In this document: positions 50,480 through 58,054 of the stretch, piece by piece
How positions within the stretch are numbered: position 1 is the first letter of the stretch
Layout: each line of letters starts with the position of its first letter
Origin: Nonomuraea harbinensis
GTDB lineage: Bacteria; Actinomycetota; Actinomycetes; Streptosporangiales; Streptosporangiaceae
Length of the DNA: 64,000 nt
NCBI RefSeq assembly: GCF_019396385.1
Contig: NZ_JAHKRN010000015.1
Span: 110,679 to 174,678 of the forward strand
Reading direction: 5' to 3'
The notes under the pieces: generated by a model
Database searches by the model: none
What the model saw: the letters and a program-made list of their open reading frames with translations, nothing else
Told to the model about the DNA's origin: nothing
Made by a program: the position numbers and the translations under genes

Positions 50480-50693
50480 CAGCGCTGTCCATCCACCTGC
50501 CGGCTCCCCGACGAGCGGGGGGACGGTGAAAGGCCGATCTACCGTTCGTCGTACTCAATTGACCATTCACCGCAACGGCTCTCCAGTTGAACGCCGCTCG
50601 TCGGCGGCTCGGCGACAGGCGTCGCGCGAGATCTCCACGCGGGGCGCTCCGGGCTCTTACCGTGAGCGTGATCCTCATCACAATGGAGGTCTC
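50480..50693. other. 214-bp intergenic region upstream of the second DUF485/symporter pair
   Basis: Contains a short CCCCG/CGGGG hairpin near 50508-50523 after the lyase stop. An AT-rich segment with TTGACC follows near 50560. TACCGT lies at 50658-50663, 30 nt before the DUF485 gene, as its likely -10. GGAGGT precedes the GTG. A GCCGC...GCGGC repeat lies near 50592-50607. No gene seen. Confidence 0.45.
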
Positions 50694-51023
50694 GTGACGA
50701 CCAGAGAACATGACGCGTCCGTCTATGAACAAATGCAGGAGAGCACTGAATTCCAAGAGCTGAAGCGGCGTTTCCGGCGTTGGACGTTCCCCATGACGGT
50801 GGCGTTCCTGGCGTGGTACCTGCTGTACGTGGTGCTGTCGGGCTGGGCCCGCGGCTTCATGGGGATCAAGTTGCTCGGTGACATCAATGTCGGGCTGGTC
50901 CTGGGCCTGCTCCAGTTCGTGTCCACCTTCTGGATCGCCTGGGCCTACTCCCGCCATGCGGAGAAGAAGCTCGACCCCATCGCCGACAAGCTGCGGCACG
51001 AGGTGGAGGAGAAGACTCAGTGA
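50694..51023 (+). CDS. DUF485 family membrane protein (YjcH-like)
   Basis: A 109-residue protein. The N-terminal helix has FQELKRRFRRWTFPMTVAFLAWYLLYV (typical DUF485 opening into TM1); TM2 lies at about residues 62-85, followed by a charged tail. Encoded with the acetate symporter downstream (GTGA overlap at 51020-51023). The GTG start has GGAGGT 4 nt upstream. Closer to the E. coli YjcH model than the copy at 43737, which has a longer basic N-terminus. Confidence 0.88.
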   Translation: MTTREHDASVYEQMQESTEFQELKRRFRRWTFPMTVAFLAWYLLYVVLSGWARGFMGIKLLGDINVGLVLGLLQFVSTFWIAWAYSRHAEKKLDPIADKLRHEVEEKTQ

Positions 51024-52639
51024 GCTCGACCACCCTCTCCACGATCCTCTTCCTGGCGTTCGTCGCGGCCACCCTCGGCATCACGGTCTGGGCCAGCCGC
51101 CAGACCAAGACGGCCGCCGACTACTACGCGGGCGGCCGGTCCTTCAGCGGCGCGCAGAACGGCCTGGCCATCGGCGGCGACTACATGTCGGCGGCCTCCT
51201 TCCTGGGCATCGCGGGCATCATCGCGCTGTTCGGCTACGACGGGTTCCTGTACTCCATCGGCTTCCTGGTGGCGTGGCTGGTGGCGCTGCTGCTGGTGGC
51301 CGAGCTGATGCGGAACTCCGGCAAGTTCACCATGGCCGACGTGCTCGCCTTCCGGATGAGCCCGCGCCCGGTCCGCACCGCCGCCGGCGTGTCCACCATC
51401 GTGGTCAGCATCTTCTACCTGCTGGCCCAGATGGTCGGCGCCGGCGCCCTGGTCGGCCTGCTGCTCGGCGTAACCTCCGAGGCGGGCAAGGTCTGGACGA
51501 TCGTCGCCGTCGGCGCTCTGATGATCGTGTACGTGGTCTTCGGCGGCATGAAGGGCACCACCTGGGTCCAGATCGTCAAGGCCGTGCTGCTCATGACCGG
51601 CGCCGCCCTGGTGACCATCCTGGTGCTCGCCGAGTTCGGCTTCAACCTGTCGGGCCTGCTCGGCCAGGCGGCCGCGACCAGCGGCCCGGGGGCCAACCCC
51701 GACAGCTTCCTCAGCCCCGGCCTGAGGTACGGCACCGAGGAGCAGGGCCTGGCCGGCAAGATCGACCTGATCAGCCTCGGCCTCGCGCTCGTGCTCGGCA
51801 CCGCCGGCCTGCCGCACATCCTCATCCGCTTCTACACGGTCCCGACCGCCAAGGACGCCCGCAAGTCCGTCATATGGGGCATCGGCATCATCGGCACCTT
51901 CTACCTGCTGACGCTCGTGCTCGGCTTCGGCGCCGCCGCCATCGTCGGCCGGGAGGAGATCGTCGCCCAGGATCCGGGAGGCAACACGGCGGCGCCGCTG
52001 CTCGCGCTGCGGATCGGCGAGGAGATCTTCGGCTCGGTGGGCGGCACGATCCTGCTGGCCTTCATCGGCGCGGTCGCCTTCGCCACGATCCTCGCGGTGG
52101 TGGCGGGCCTCACGCTCGCCTCCTCCTCCAGTTTCGCCCACGACCTGTACGCGCACGTCTTCCGGCGCGGCCAGGCCAGCGAGCGGCAGGAGGTCGTGGT
52201 GGCGCGGATCTCCGCCCTGGTCATCGGCGCCGTGGCGATCGGCCTGAGCATCCTCGCGCAGAACCAGAACGTCGCCTTCCTGGTGGCCCTGGCCTTCGCG
52301 GTGGCGGCCTCGGGCAACCTGCCGGCGATCCTCTACAGCCTGTTCTGGAAGAGGTTCAACACGGCGGGCGCGGTCAGCGCCATCTACGGCGGTCTCCTCT
52401 CCGCCCTGCTGCTGGTCGTCTTCTCGCCGGTCGTCTCCGGCGGAGAGAGGGCCCTGCTCCCCGACGCCGACTTCGCCTGGTTCCCGCTCAGCAACCCGGG
52501 CATCGTCTCGATCCCGTTCGGCTTCCTGTGCGGCTACCTCGGCACGATCATGAGCAAGGAGTACAACGCCGCCAAGTACGCCGAGATCGAGGTGCGATCC
52601 CTCACCGGCGTCGGCGCGGAGAAGGCCGTCAAGCACTAG
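51020..52639 (+). CDS. actP: Cation/acetate symporter
   Basis: A 539-residue SSS-family symporter with about 13 TM helices. It matches the ActP pattern: DYYAGGRSFSGAQNGLAIGGDYMSAASFLGIAG (first helices), FGGMKGTTWVQIVKAVLL and GLPHILIRFYTVPTAKDARKS. A long loop contains GPGANPDSFLSPGLRYG, and ASSSSFAHDLYAH is present. It imports acetate, and possibly pyruvate, with Na+ or H+. The DUF485 partner precedes it. A bidirectional terminator separates it from the conservon. Confidence 0.92.
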   Translation: MSSTTLSTILFLAFVAATLGITVWASRQTKTAADYYAGGRSFSGAQNGLAIGGDYMSAASFLGIAGIIALFGYDGFLYSIGFLVAWLVALLLVAELMRNSGKFTMADVLAFRMSPRPVRTAAGVSTIVVSIFYLLAQMVGAGALVGLLLGVTSEAGKVWTIVAVGALMIVYVVFGGMKGTTWVQIVKAVLLMTGAALVTILVLAEFGFNLSGLLGQAAATSGPGANPDSFLSPGLRYGTEEQGLAGKIDLISLGLALVLGTAGLPHILIRFYTVPTAKDARKSVIWGIGIIGTFYLLTLVLGFGAAAIVGREEIVAQDPGGNTAAPLLALRIGEEIFGSVGGTILLAFIGAVAFATILAVVAGLTLASSSSFAHDLYAHVFRRGQASERQEVVVARISALVIGAVAIGLSILAQNQNVAFLVALAFAVAASGNLPAILYSLFWKRFNTAGAVSAIYGGLLSALLLVVFSPVVSGGERALLPDADFAWFPLSNPGIVSIPFGFLCGYLGTIMSKEYNAAKYAEIEVRSLTGVGAEKAVKH

Positions 52640-52646
52640 AACCGCC

Positions 52647-52678
52647 GAGCGGGCCCGGCCGGGTGGCCGGGCCCGCTC
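52647..52678. terminator. Perfect bidirectional hairpin between actP and the conservon
   Basis: GAGCGGGCCCGGCC - GGGT - GGCCGGGCCCGCTC is a perfect 14-bp stem with a 4-nt loop, located 7 nt after the actP stop and 19 nt from the convergent cvnD stop. Confidence 0.9.
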
Positions 52679-52697
52679 GCACGGGGTCAGCCGAGGG

Positions 52698-53282
52698 TCA
52701 GCCCACCGGCTCCGCGCGCAGCCGCGCCGAGTGCTTCACCAGCGTGATCAGCACCTCGCGGCTGGAGTCGCGCTTGCGCGCGTCGCACATCACGATCGGG
52801 ATCGACGGGTTGAGCTGCAGTGCCAGCCGCACCTCGGGCAGGTCGTACGAGGGAGCCCCCTCGAAACAGTTGACCGCGACCACGAACGGCGTGCCGCGCC
52901 GCTCGAAGTAGTCGACCGAGGGGAAGCAGTCGGCCAGCCGCCGGGTGTCGGCCAGGATGACCGCGCCCAGCGCCCCCTCCGCCAGTTCGTCCCAGACGAA
53001 CCAGAACCGCTCCTGCCCGGGCGTGCCGAACAGGTAGAGCACGTACTCGTCGTTCAGCGTGATGCGGCCGAAGTCCATCGCCACGGTCGTGGTCCGCTTG
53101 GCCTCGACGCTGGACAGGTCGTCCACGCCCACGCTGCGGTCGGTGAGGATCTCCTCGGTGCGCAGCGGCCGGGTCTCGGACACCGCGCCCACCATGGTCG
53201 TCTTGCCCGCGCCGAAGCCGCCGGCCACGAGAATCTTGATGGCCCGCGGGAGGCGCGGCCGCTCAGAGCGATCGAAGACCAT
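52698..53282 (-). CDS. cvnD: Conservon GTPase (CvnD)
   Basis: A 194-residue small GTPase of the conservon type. The P-loop is GGFGAGKTT (about 21-29), followed by a Thr-rich switch region (RTTTVAMDFG), GTPGQERF (switch II) and a base-recognition region around NCFEG and CDAR. It acts downstream of the CvnB/CvnC pair in a eukaryote-like G-protein relay at the membrane. The start overlaps cvnC by 20 bp. Last gene of the operon. Confidence 0.93.
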   Translation of the reverse strand: MVFDRSERPRLPRAIKILVAGGFGAGKTTMVGAVSETRPLRTEEILTDRSVGVDDLSSVEAKRTTTVAMDFGRITLNDEYVLYLFGTPGQERFWFVWDELAEGALGAVILADTRRLADCFPSVDYFERRGTPFVVAVNCFEGAPSYDLPEVRLALQLNPSIPIVMCDARKRDSSREVLITLVKHSARLRAEPVG

Positions 53283-53640
53283 CGAGCACCGCCCTGTACA
53301 TCTTCACGTCATGCATGTCCACCTCGGATTGCGGTTCCTGGGCCGAGACGAGCTCCCTGTCGAACAGGTCGCCGAGCAGCACGCGGATGGTGCCCGCGGG
53401 CAGGTTCAGATGGGCGGCGATCTCCGCCACGGATTTGGGCTCGCGGCAGAGCCGCAGGATCGACAGGTGCTCCGGGTCCAGCCCGGCGTCCGGGCCGGGC
53501 GGCGGGCCGATCGCGAGCGCCATGGAGATGAGGTCGAACCTGCCCCGCGTGGGGGCCGTCCGGCCGCGCGTCACCACGTACGGGCGGATGATCTCCGGGT
53601 CGATCCAGTGCTCGTCCGTGGGGCCGTCGGTGGCGCTCAC
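53263..53640 (-). CDS. cvnC: Conservon DUF742 protein (CvnC)
   Basis: A 125-residue DUF742 protein. An N-terminal RPYVVTRGRT segment precedes a winged-helix-like fold with LCREPKSVAEIAAHLNLPAGTIRVLLGDL. It links the Roadblock protein to the GTPase. The GTG start at 53640 overlaps the cvnB stop (GTGA). Confidence 0.93.
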   Translation of the reverse strand: MSATDGPTDEHWIDPEIIRPYVVTRGRTAPTRGRFDLISMALAIGPPPGPDAGLDPEHLSILRLCREPKSVAEIAAHLNLPAGTIRVLLGDLFDRELVSAQEPQSEVDMHDVKMYRAVLDGLRSL

Positions 53641-54056
53641 CGTTCCCTCCCCGCCTCGACCTGCGCGGCCTCGACCCGCGCCCCCGAGGTGAGGTACTGG
53701 CCGACGCGGGCGACCATCATCGCCATCTCGTAGGCGACGAGGCCGATGTCGGCCTGCTGCCCGCACAGCACGGCCAGGCAGGCGCGCTCGCCGGCCGTGG
53801 TGACGATGAGGAACTGGGACTTCCACTCCACCACCGTCTGCTTGACGGGGCCGCCCTTCACGTGCTCGGAGACTCCCTTGGCCAGGCTCTGCAGCCCGGA
53901 GGCCACGGCCGACAGGTGCTCGCCGTCGGTGCGTACCAGCCCGGCCGAGGAGGCCATCAGCAGGCCGTCGGAGGACAGCACGATCGCGTGCTCGACGTCG
54001 CCGATCCGCCCGACCAGGTCGTCGAGCAGCCAGTTGAGGTCGGTGCCGGGGCTCAT
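53637..54056 (-). CDS. cvnB: Conservon Roadblock/LC7 protein (CvnB)
   Basis: A 139-residue Roadblock/LC7-domain protein (about residues 8-120: LNWLLDDLVGRI, HAIVLSSDGLLMA, then AAGERACLAVLC). In the conservon model it acts as a GTPase-activating or scaffold partner of CvnD. The ATG overlaps the cvnA stop (ATGA at 54053-54056). Confidence 0.94.
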   Translation of the reverse strand: MSPGTDLNWLLDDLVGRIGDVEHAIVLSSDGLLMASSAGLVRTDGEHLSAVASGLQSLAKGVSEHVKGGPVKQTVVEWKSQFLIVTTAGERACLAVLCGQQADIGLVAYEMAMMVARVGQYLTSGARVEAAQVEAGRER

Positions 54057-56401
54057 GAGTCACCTCCCGGCTGCTCGCCCATCAGCTTGGCGGCCTCGGT
54101 CCGGCCGAGACGGGTGCCCGACTGCAGGGATCCCATCATCGCCCGGATCTCCTCCGGCGAACGCTCATCGTCCTCCTCGGTGTCGTCCAGCGTGCTCGGC
54201 CCCTCCTCGCGCAGGGCGGGGGCCAGGTTGGCCTGCGGCACGCGCAGCGGCAGGCCTCCGGGGGTGAACTCGGGCTGCTTCGGCTCCACGGTCTCCTCGG
54301 ACTCGCCGGTCCGCGCGGGCACGGCGCGCGGGGCCGGCTGCTGGTTCGGGGCCTGACGAGGCTGGTCGCGTACGGGCTGGGGCAGGGGCTGCGGCCGCGC
54401 CGGATCGGCGGCGACCTTGAGCTGGCGGACGTTGTGCGTCGCGGGCGCGCGCTCCGCCACCGCCACGGCCCTGCGCGGCAGGGCCGGCGACGCCTCGCCC
54501 TCGTGCGGATGCGGGTCGGTGTCGACCTCGACGAGGTCCTGCGGCAGCAGCACCACGACCGTCGTCCCCCCGTACGGGGAAGCCTTCAGCCTGACCTGGA
54601 TGTCGTGCCTCCTGGCCAGCTGGCTCACCACGTACAGGCCCAGCCGTGCGGTGCCCGTGATCCGGAACTCCGGCGGGTCGGCGATGCGCTCGTTCGCCGA
54701 GGCCAGGTCCTCCGGCTTCATGCCGAGGCCCCGGTCCTCGATCTCGATCACGTACCCGTTGGCCACGAGCTGCCCGCTGACCTGCACCGCCGTGTACGGC
54801 GGGGAGAACGAGACCGCGTTCTCGATCAGCTCGGCGAGCAGGTGGATGACGTCGCCGACGGCGCGGCCGACGAGCACCACGTCGCCCAGCGGCAGGATCG
54901 TCACCCGGGTGTAGTCCTCCACCTCGGCCAGCGCGCCGCGCACCACGTTCAGCATCGGCACCGAGCGCCGCCAGGTGCGGGCGGGGGACGAGCCGGACAG
55001 GACGATGAGGTTCTCCGCGTTGCGGCGCATCCGGATGGCCAGGTGGTCCAGCCGGAACAGCTCCTTAAGCTCCTCCGGGTCGGTCTCGCGCCGCTCCATC
55101 ACGTCCAGCACGGTGAGCTGGCGGTGCACCAGGCCCTGCGTCCTGCGGGCCAGGCTGAGCAGGATGTCGCGGATGCTGCGGCGCAGCTCGGCCTGCTCGG
55201 CGGCGACGCTGATCGCCGTGTGCTGCACGGCGTTGAACGCCTGGCCCACCTGGCCGATCTCGTTGTCGCCGAAGTCGAGGTCGGGCACCTCCTTCGAGAC
55301 GTCCACCACCTCGCCGTGGCCGATGCGCTCGACCACGCGCGGCAGCCGCTCGTCCGACAGCTCGTGCGCGGCGTCGCGCAGCTTCCTGAGCTGGGCGAGC
55401 AGCTGCCTGGTCGTGGTGATCGACAGCACGATCGAGGCGATGACCGCCACCAGGCCGAGGCCGCCGGCCAGGAGGAGCCGGACGACGACGCCGACGGCGA
55501 TGGGCACGATGCGCTCCGCCAGCCGGTCACCGGCCGCGAGCGTCACCCGCTGCATGTCGGCCAGCGTCGACTCGGTCGCCTTGCGCCACTCCTCGGCGTC
55601 CACCGGCAGCGGCCCGACGCGGGGGTCGTGCTGGATGAGCCGCTGCTCCATCGCCTGCACCCGGGTGGCGGGGTCGCTCTTCATCCACCGGTCGAAGGCT
55701 GTCCAGTCCTCGTCCGGGAGCTGGGACATGGCCGTGGACAGCGTGTGGCGGAAGACGCCCGCGGTGGTGATGAACTCGGCGTGCTCGTCCGGGGTGAAGC
55801 CGCCCCTGGCGAAGACGCCCGCCATGAGCGCGTCCCCGCGCGCCAGCCACTCGCGGGAGAGGTGGATCTGCGAAAGGGTCCGTCCGTCCTTGGCGATCTC
55901 CTTGTCATCGAACGCCGCCACCGAGTCGTACATCTGGTAGAGGGAGTCGATCACGTTGTTGTACGGGGCGGCGGCGGCCTGCGCGCCGCCGGCCCGGCCG
56001 GAGTCGATCGACTTCCTGCCCTGGTCAAGCTTGGCCAGCTCGGCCCGCACGTCCGCGATGCGCTCCATCAGGGAGTCCTCGGCGGCCAGTGACACGGCGG
56101 TGCTGTCGATGGAGGCGGCGAACTCGGCGCGCGCGGCGTCCGTGCGCGCGCGCTGGTCGCGCAGCGCCTTGTCGGCGCCCCTGGACCCCGCGCCGATGCG
56201 GGCGATCGTCTGGCGGCGCTCGCGCTGCAGCTCGACGAGCAGCGGTTCGCTCGGCTCGACCACCTGCGAGTCGACGGTGGCCGCCCCGAGCAGGTTGACG
56301 CCCTCCCGCAGCGTGACCCAGGCGGCGAACGCCCACAGCAGGATGAGCGACACGATCAGCGCCGTGACCTTCGAACGGACGCTGGCGTTACGGAAGCGCA
56401 T
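54053..56401 (-). CDS. cvnA: Conservon sensor kinase (CvnA), nitrate/nitrite-sensing domain type
   Basis: A 782-residue membrane protein. TM1 (about 13-33) is followed by a long extracellular helical sensor (about 40-300) of the NIT type, TM2 near 305-328, a HAMP-like linker and an atypical HATPase domain (LIENAVSF, DRGLGMKPEDL). The usual H box is not evident, as in other CvnA proteins, so signalling probably runs through CvnB-D and not by phosphotransfer. A Pro/Glu-rich tail of about 130 residues ends the protein. I chose ATG 56401 (GGTGGG site); ATG 56434 would add 11 residues. Confidence 0.9.
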   Translation of the reverse strand: MRFRNASVRSKVTALIVSLILLWAFAAWVTLREGVNLLGAATVDSQVVEPSEPLLVELQRERRQTIARIGAGSRGADKALRDQRARTDAARAEFAASIDSTAVSLAAEDSLMERIADVRAELAKLDQGRKSIDSGRAGGAQAAAAPYNNVIDSLYQMYDSVAAFDDKEIAKDGRTLSQIHLSREWLARGDALMAGVFARGGFTPDEHAEFITTAGVFRHTLSTAMSQLPDEDWTAFDRWMKSDPATRVQAMEQRLIQHDPRVGPLPVDAEEWRKATESTLADMQRVTLAAGDRLAERIVPIAVGVVVRLLLAGGLGLVAVIASIVLSITTTRQLLAQLRKLRDAAHELSDERLPRVVERIGHGEVVDVSKEVPDLDFGDNEIGQVGQAFNAVQHTAISVAAEQAELRRSIRDILLSLARRTQGLVHRQLTVLDVMERRETDPEELKELFRLDHLAIRMRRNAENLIVLSGSSPARTWRRSVPMLNVVRGALAEVEDYTRVTILPLGDVVLVGRAVGDVIHLLAELIENAVSFSPPYTAVQVSGQLVANGYVIEIEDRGLGMKPEDLASANERIADPPEFRITGTARLGLYVVSQLARRHDIQVRLKASPYGGTTVVVLLPQDLVEVDTDPHPHEGEASPALPRRAVAVAERAPATHNVRQLKVAADPARPQPLPQPVRDQPRQAPNQQPAPRAVPARTGESEETVEPKQPEFTPGGLPLRVPQANLAPALREEGPSTLDDTEEDDERSPEEIRAMMGSLQSGTRLGRTEAAKLMGEQPGGDS

Positions 56402-56484
56402 CGGGCCCACCCGTCGGAAAAGCGCGGTAAGCATACCTTGTCAAGGCGGCGAAATGGGCAAACCAGGAATCTGACACTCGGGTC

Positions 56485-56513
56485 ACCCTAGCAATGTACT
56501 ATTGCTGCCTCAA
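56485..56513 (-). promoter_or_regulatory. Conservon promoter with inverted repeat in the spacer
   Basis: On the minus strand TTGAGG (56513-56508), a 17-nt spacer and TAGGGT (56490-56485) form a near-consensus promoter for cvnABCD. The spacer is filled by AGCAAT-GTACT-ATTGCT (56490-56506), an inverted repeat with 6-bp arms, a good position for a repressor. Confidence 0.6.
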
Positions 56514-56536
56514 CACAAAACGGCGCGAATGAGACG

Positions 56537-58054
56537 CTATGTCCTGTTTTTCGAGTTAAATTCGTATTGCATGCGGGTCTCCGCGACGTGTAAGGCCGCC
56601 AGGACCGCGGCTCGCACGATCGCTGTCGGCGAGTAAAGGTCCTTGTCATGCCACAATGGTGTGAAATGCGGTAAATCGACCACCTGGAGAAGATAGTCGT
56701 ATCCACGCCCTGCTGCCCGCTTGCACCGCTCGTCCGGCTCCGGTCCTGACAGCAGCAAGGTCTGCACGGCGTAGGCGGTCTCCTCCGGCACGCCCGCCCA
56801 CCGCCCCCACGACCCGTCGCCCCGCTGGGTGGCCAGCACCCACTCCCGCGCCCGCAGCACCGCGCCGGCGTGCTCCGGCCCGCCGAACTCGCCCAGCGCC
56901 AGCGCGCAGCCCAGCGTCGCGTAGTAGGGGGATGCGTGCCACCGGTCGTCCCAGCTCCCGTCGGGCCGCTGGAGCCCGGCCAGCCAGCCGGCCACCCGCG
57001 CCATCACCGGCCCGTACCGCTCGGCCGCGGCGGGCCTGGCCCGCACGTACTGGCCGAACGCGTCCAGCACGTGGGCGTTGACGCTGGGCGAGAAGCCGTC
57101 CTCGCCCTGCCAGGTGCAGAAGTGCGTGCCCGTGTCGAACAGCAGCAGCGACTCGGGATCGGACGGCACGCCGAGCAGGGCCAGCGCGTAGAGGGCGACG
57201 CTGGTGGTGTCCGCGTCGGCGGGCAGGCCGGCGCCCGCCGGCGTGCCCTGCGGGCCGATCGCCGCCCGCAGGTCGGCGATCATCTCCGGCGGGGCCTCCA
57301 CCGGCACGCCCGCCCTGGCCAGCCAGCTCAGCACCCATCCGCGCTCGAACACGGTGATCGGCAGCCCGACCGGGACCGGCCCGCCGAACCGCTTGGCCAC
57401 CGCCTCCAGGTGGTGCCTGGCGGAGTCGGACGAGTCGGCCGGCGCGGAACCGCCCAGCCACGCGGCCGTCGCCGCCGGCGAGGCGCCGACCGTGCCGATC
57501 GACGTGGGCAGCACGCCGTCCGCGCGCTGCGGCACCGCCGCCTCCAGCACGTGCAGCACCTTCTGCGGCGGCTGGGCGCCGGACTCCAGCAGGCGCTTGA
57601 CCAGTTCGAGCCGGGATCCGTCCATCCCGGGCGGATGCGGCAGCGGCTCGCCGTACCCGTGCCCGTCGATGAGCGCCACCAGCGACGGCACGATCAGGTC
57701 GATGGCCGGCGTGTCCGGCAGCTCGGGCGGCTGCGCGAGCATGCGCCGCAGCGCCTCCAGCCCCGCCTTCGCGGCCGGTAGGAGCACCTCGCGGTCGCCG
57801 TCGCGCGCCGCGCTCATCAGCGCCTCCGTGGCGCTCAGCGTCGGTACGAGCCGGTACCCGCCGGGCGGGCCCCACGAGCCGTCCGCACCCTGCTCGGCCA
57901 GCAGGAACGCGATCCGCTCCGCATGACCGCCGAGCCAGGGGGCCAGCGTGACCAGCCGCCCCGTCTCGTACACCGAAGGGGAGACCTGGCCCCACGGCGT
58001 CACCATGAGGCCCGCGACCAGCTCGGCGGCACGCCGGGTGATGTCGGTGCTCAT
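56537..58054 (-). CDS. Class II diterpene cyclase (squalene-hopene/CPP-synthase fold) with DxDTT motif
   Basis: A 505-residue prenyltransferase/squalene-cyclase-fold enzyme. N-terminal PWGQVSPSVYETGRLVTLAPW and QGADGSWG match bacterial class II diterpene cyclases such as Rv3377c-type enzymes. The catalytic acid motif is DADTT at residues 280-284, so the protonating Asp282 is kept but the last Asp of DxDD is Thr. QW-type repeats are present (RPDGSWDDRWHASPYY, RGDGSWGRWAG). It should cyclise GGPP to a bicyclic diphosphate, or FPP to a drimane, by protonation. Codon 488 (56593-56591) is TTA. The ATG overlaps the class I synthase stop (ATGA). Last gene of the P450-TS-cyclase operon. Confidence 0.88.
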   Translation of the reverse strand: MSTDITRRAAELVAGLMVTPWGQVSPSVYETGRLVTLAPWLGGHAERIAFLLAEQGADGSWGPPGGYRLVPTLSATEALMSAARDGDREVLLPAAKAGLEALRRMLAQPPELPDTPAIDLIVPSLVALIDGHGYGEPLPHPPGMDGSRLELVKRLLESGAQPPQKVLHVLEAAVPQRADGVLPTSIGTVGASPAATAAWLGGSAPADSSDSARHHLEAVAKRFGGPVPVGLPITVFERGWVLSWLARAGVPVEAPPEMIADLRAAIGPQGTPAGAGLPADADTTSVALYALALLGVPSDPESLLLFDTGTHFCTWQGEDGFSPSVNAHVLDAFGQYVRARPAAAERYGPVMARVAGWLAGLQRPDGSWDDRWHASPYYATLGCALALGEFGGPEHAGAVLRAREWVLATQRGDGSWGRWAGVPEETAYAVQTLLLSGPEPDERCKRAAGRGYDYLLQVVDLPHFTPLWHDKDLYSPTAIVRAAVLAALHVAETRMQYEFNSKNRT

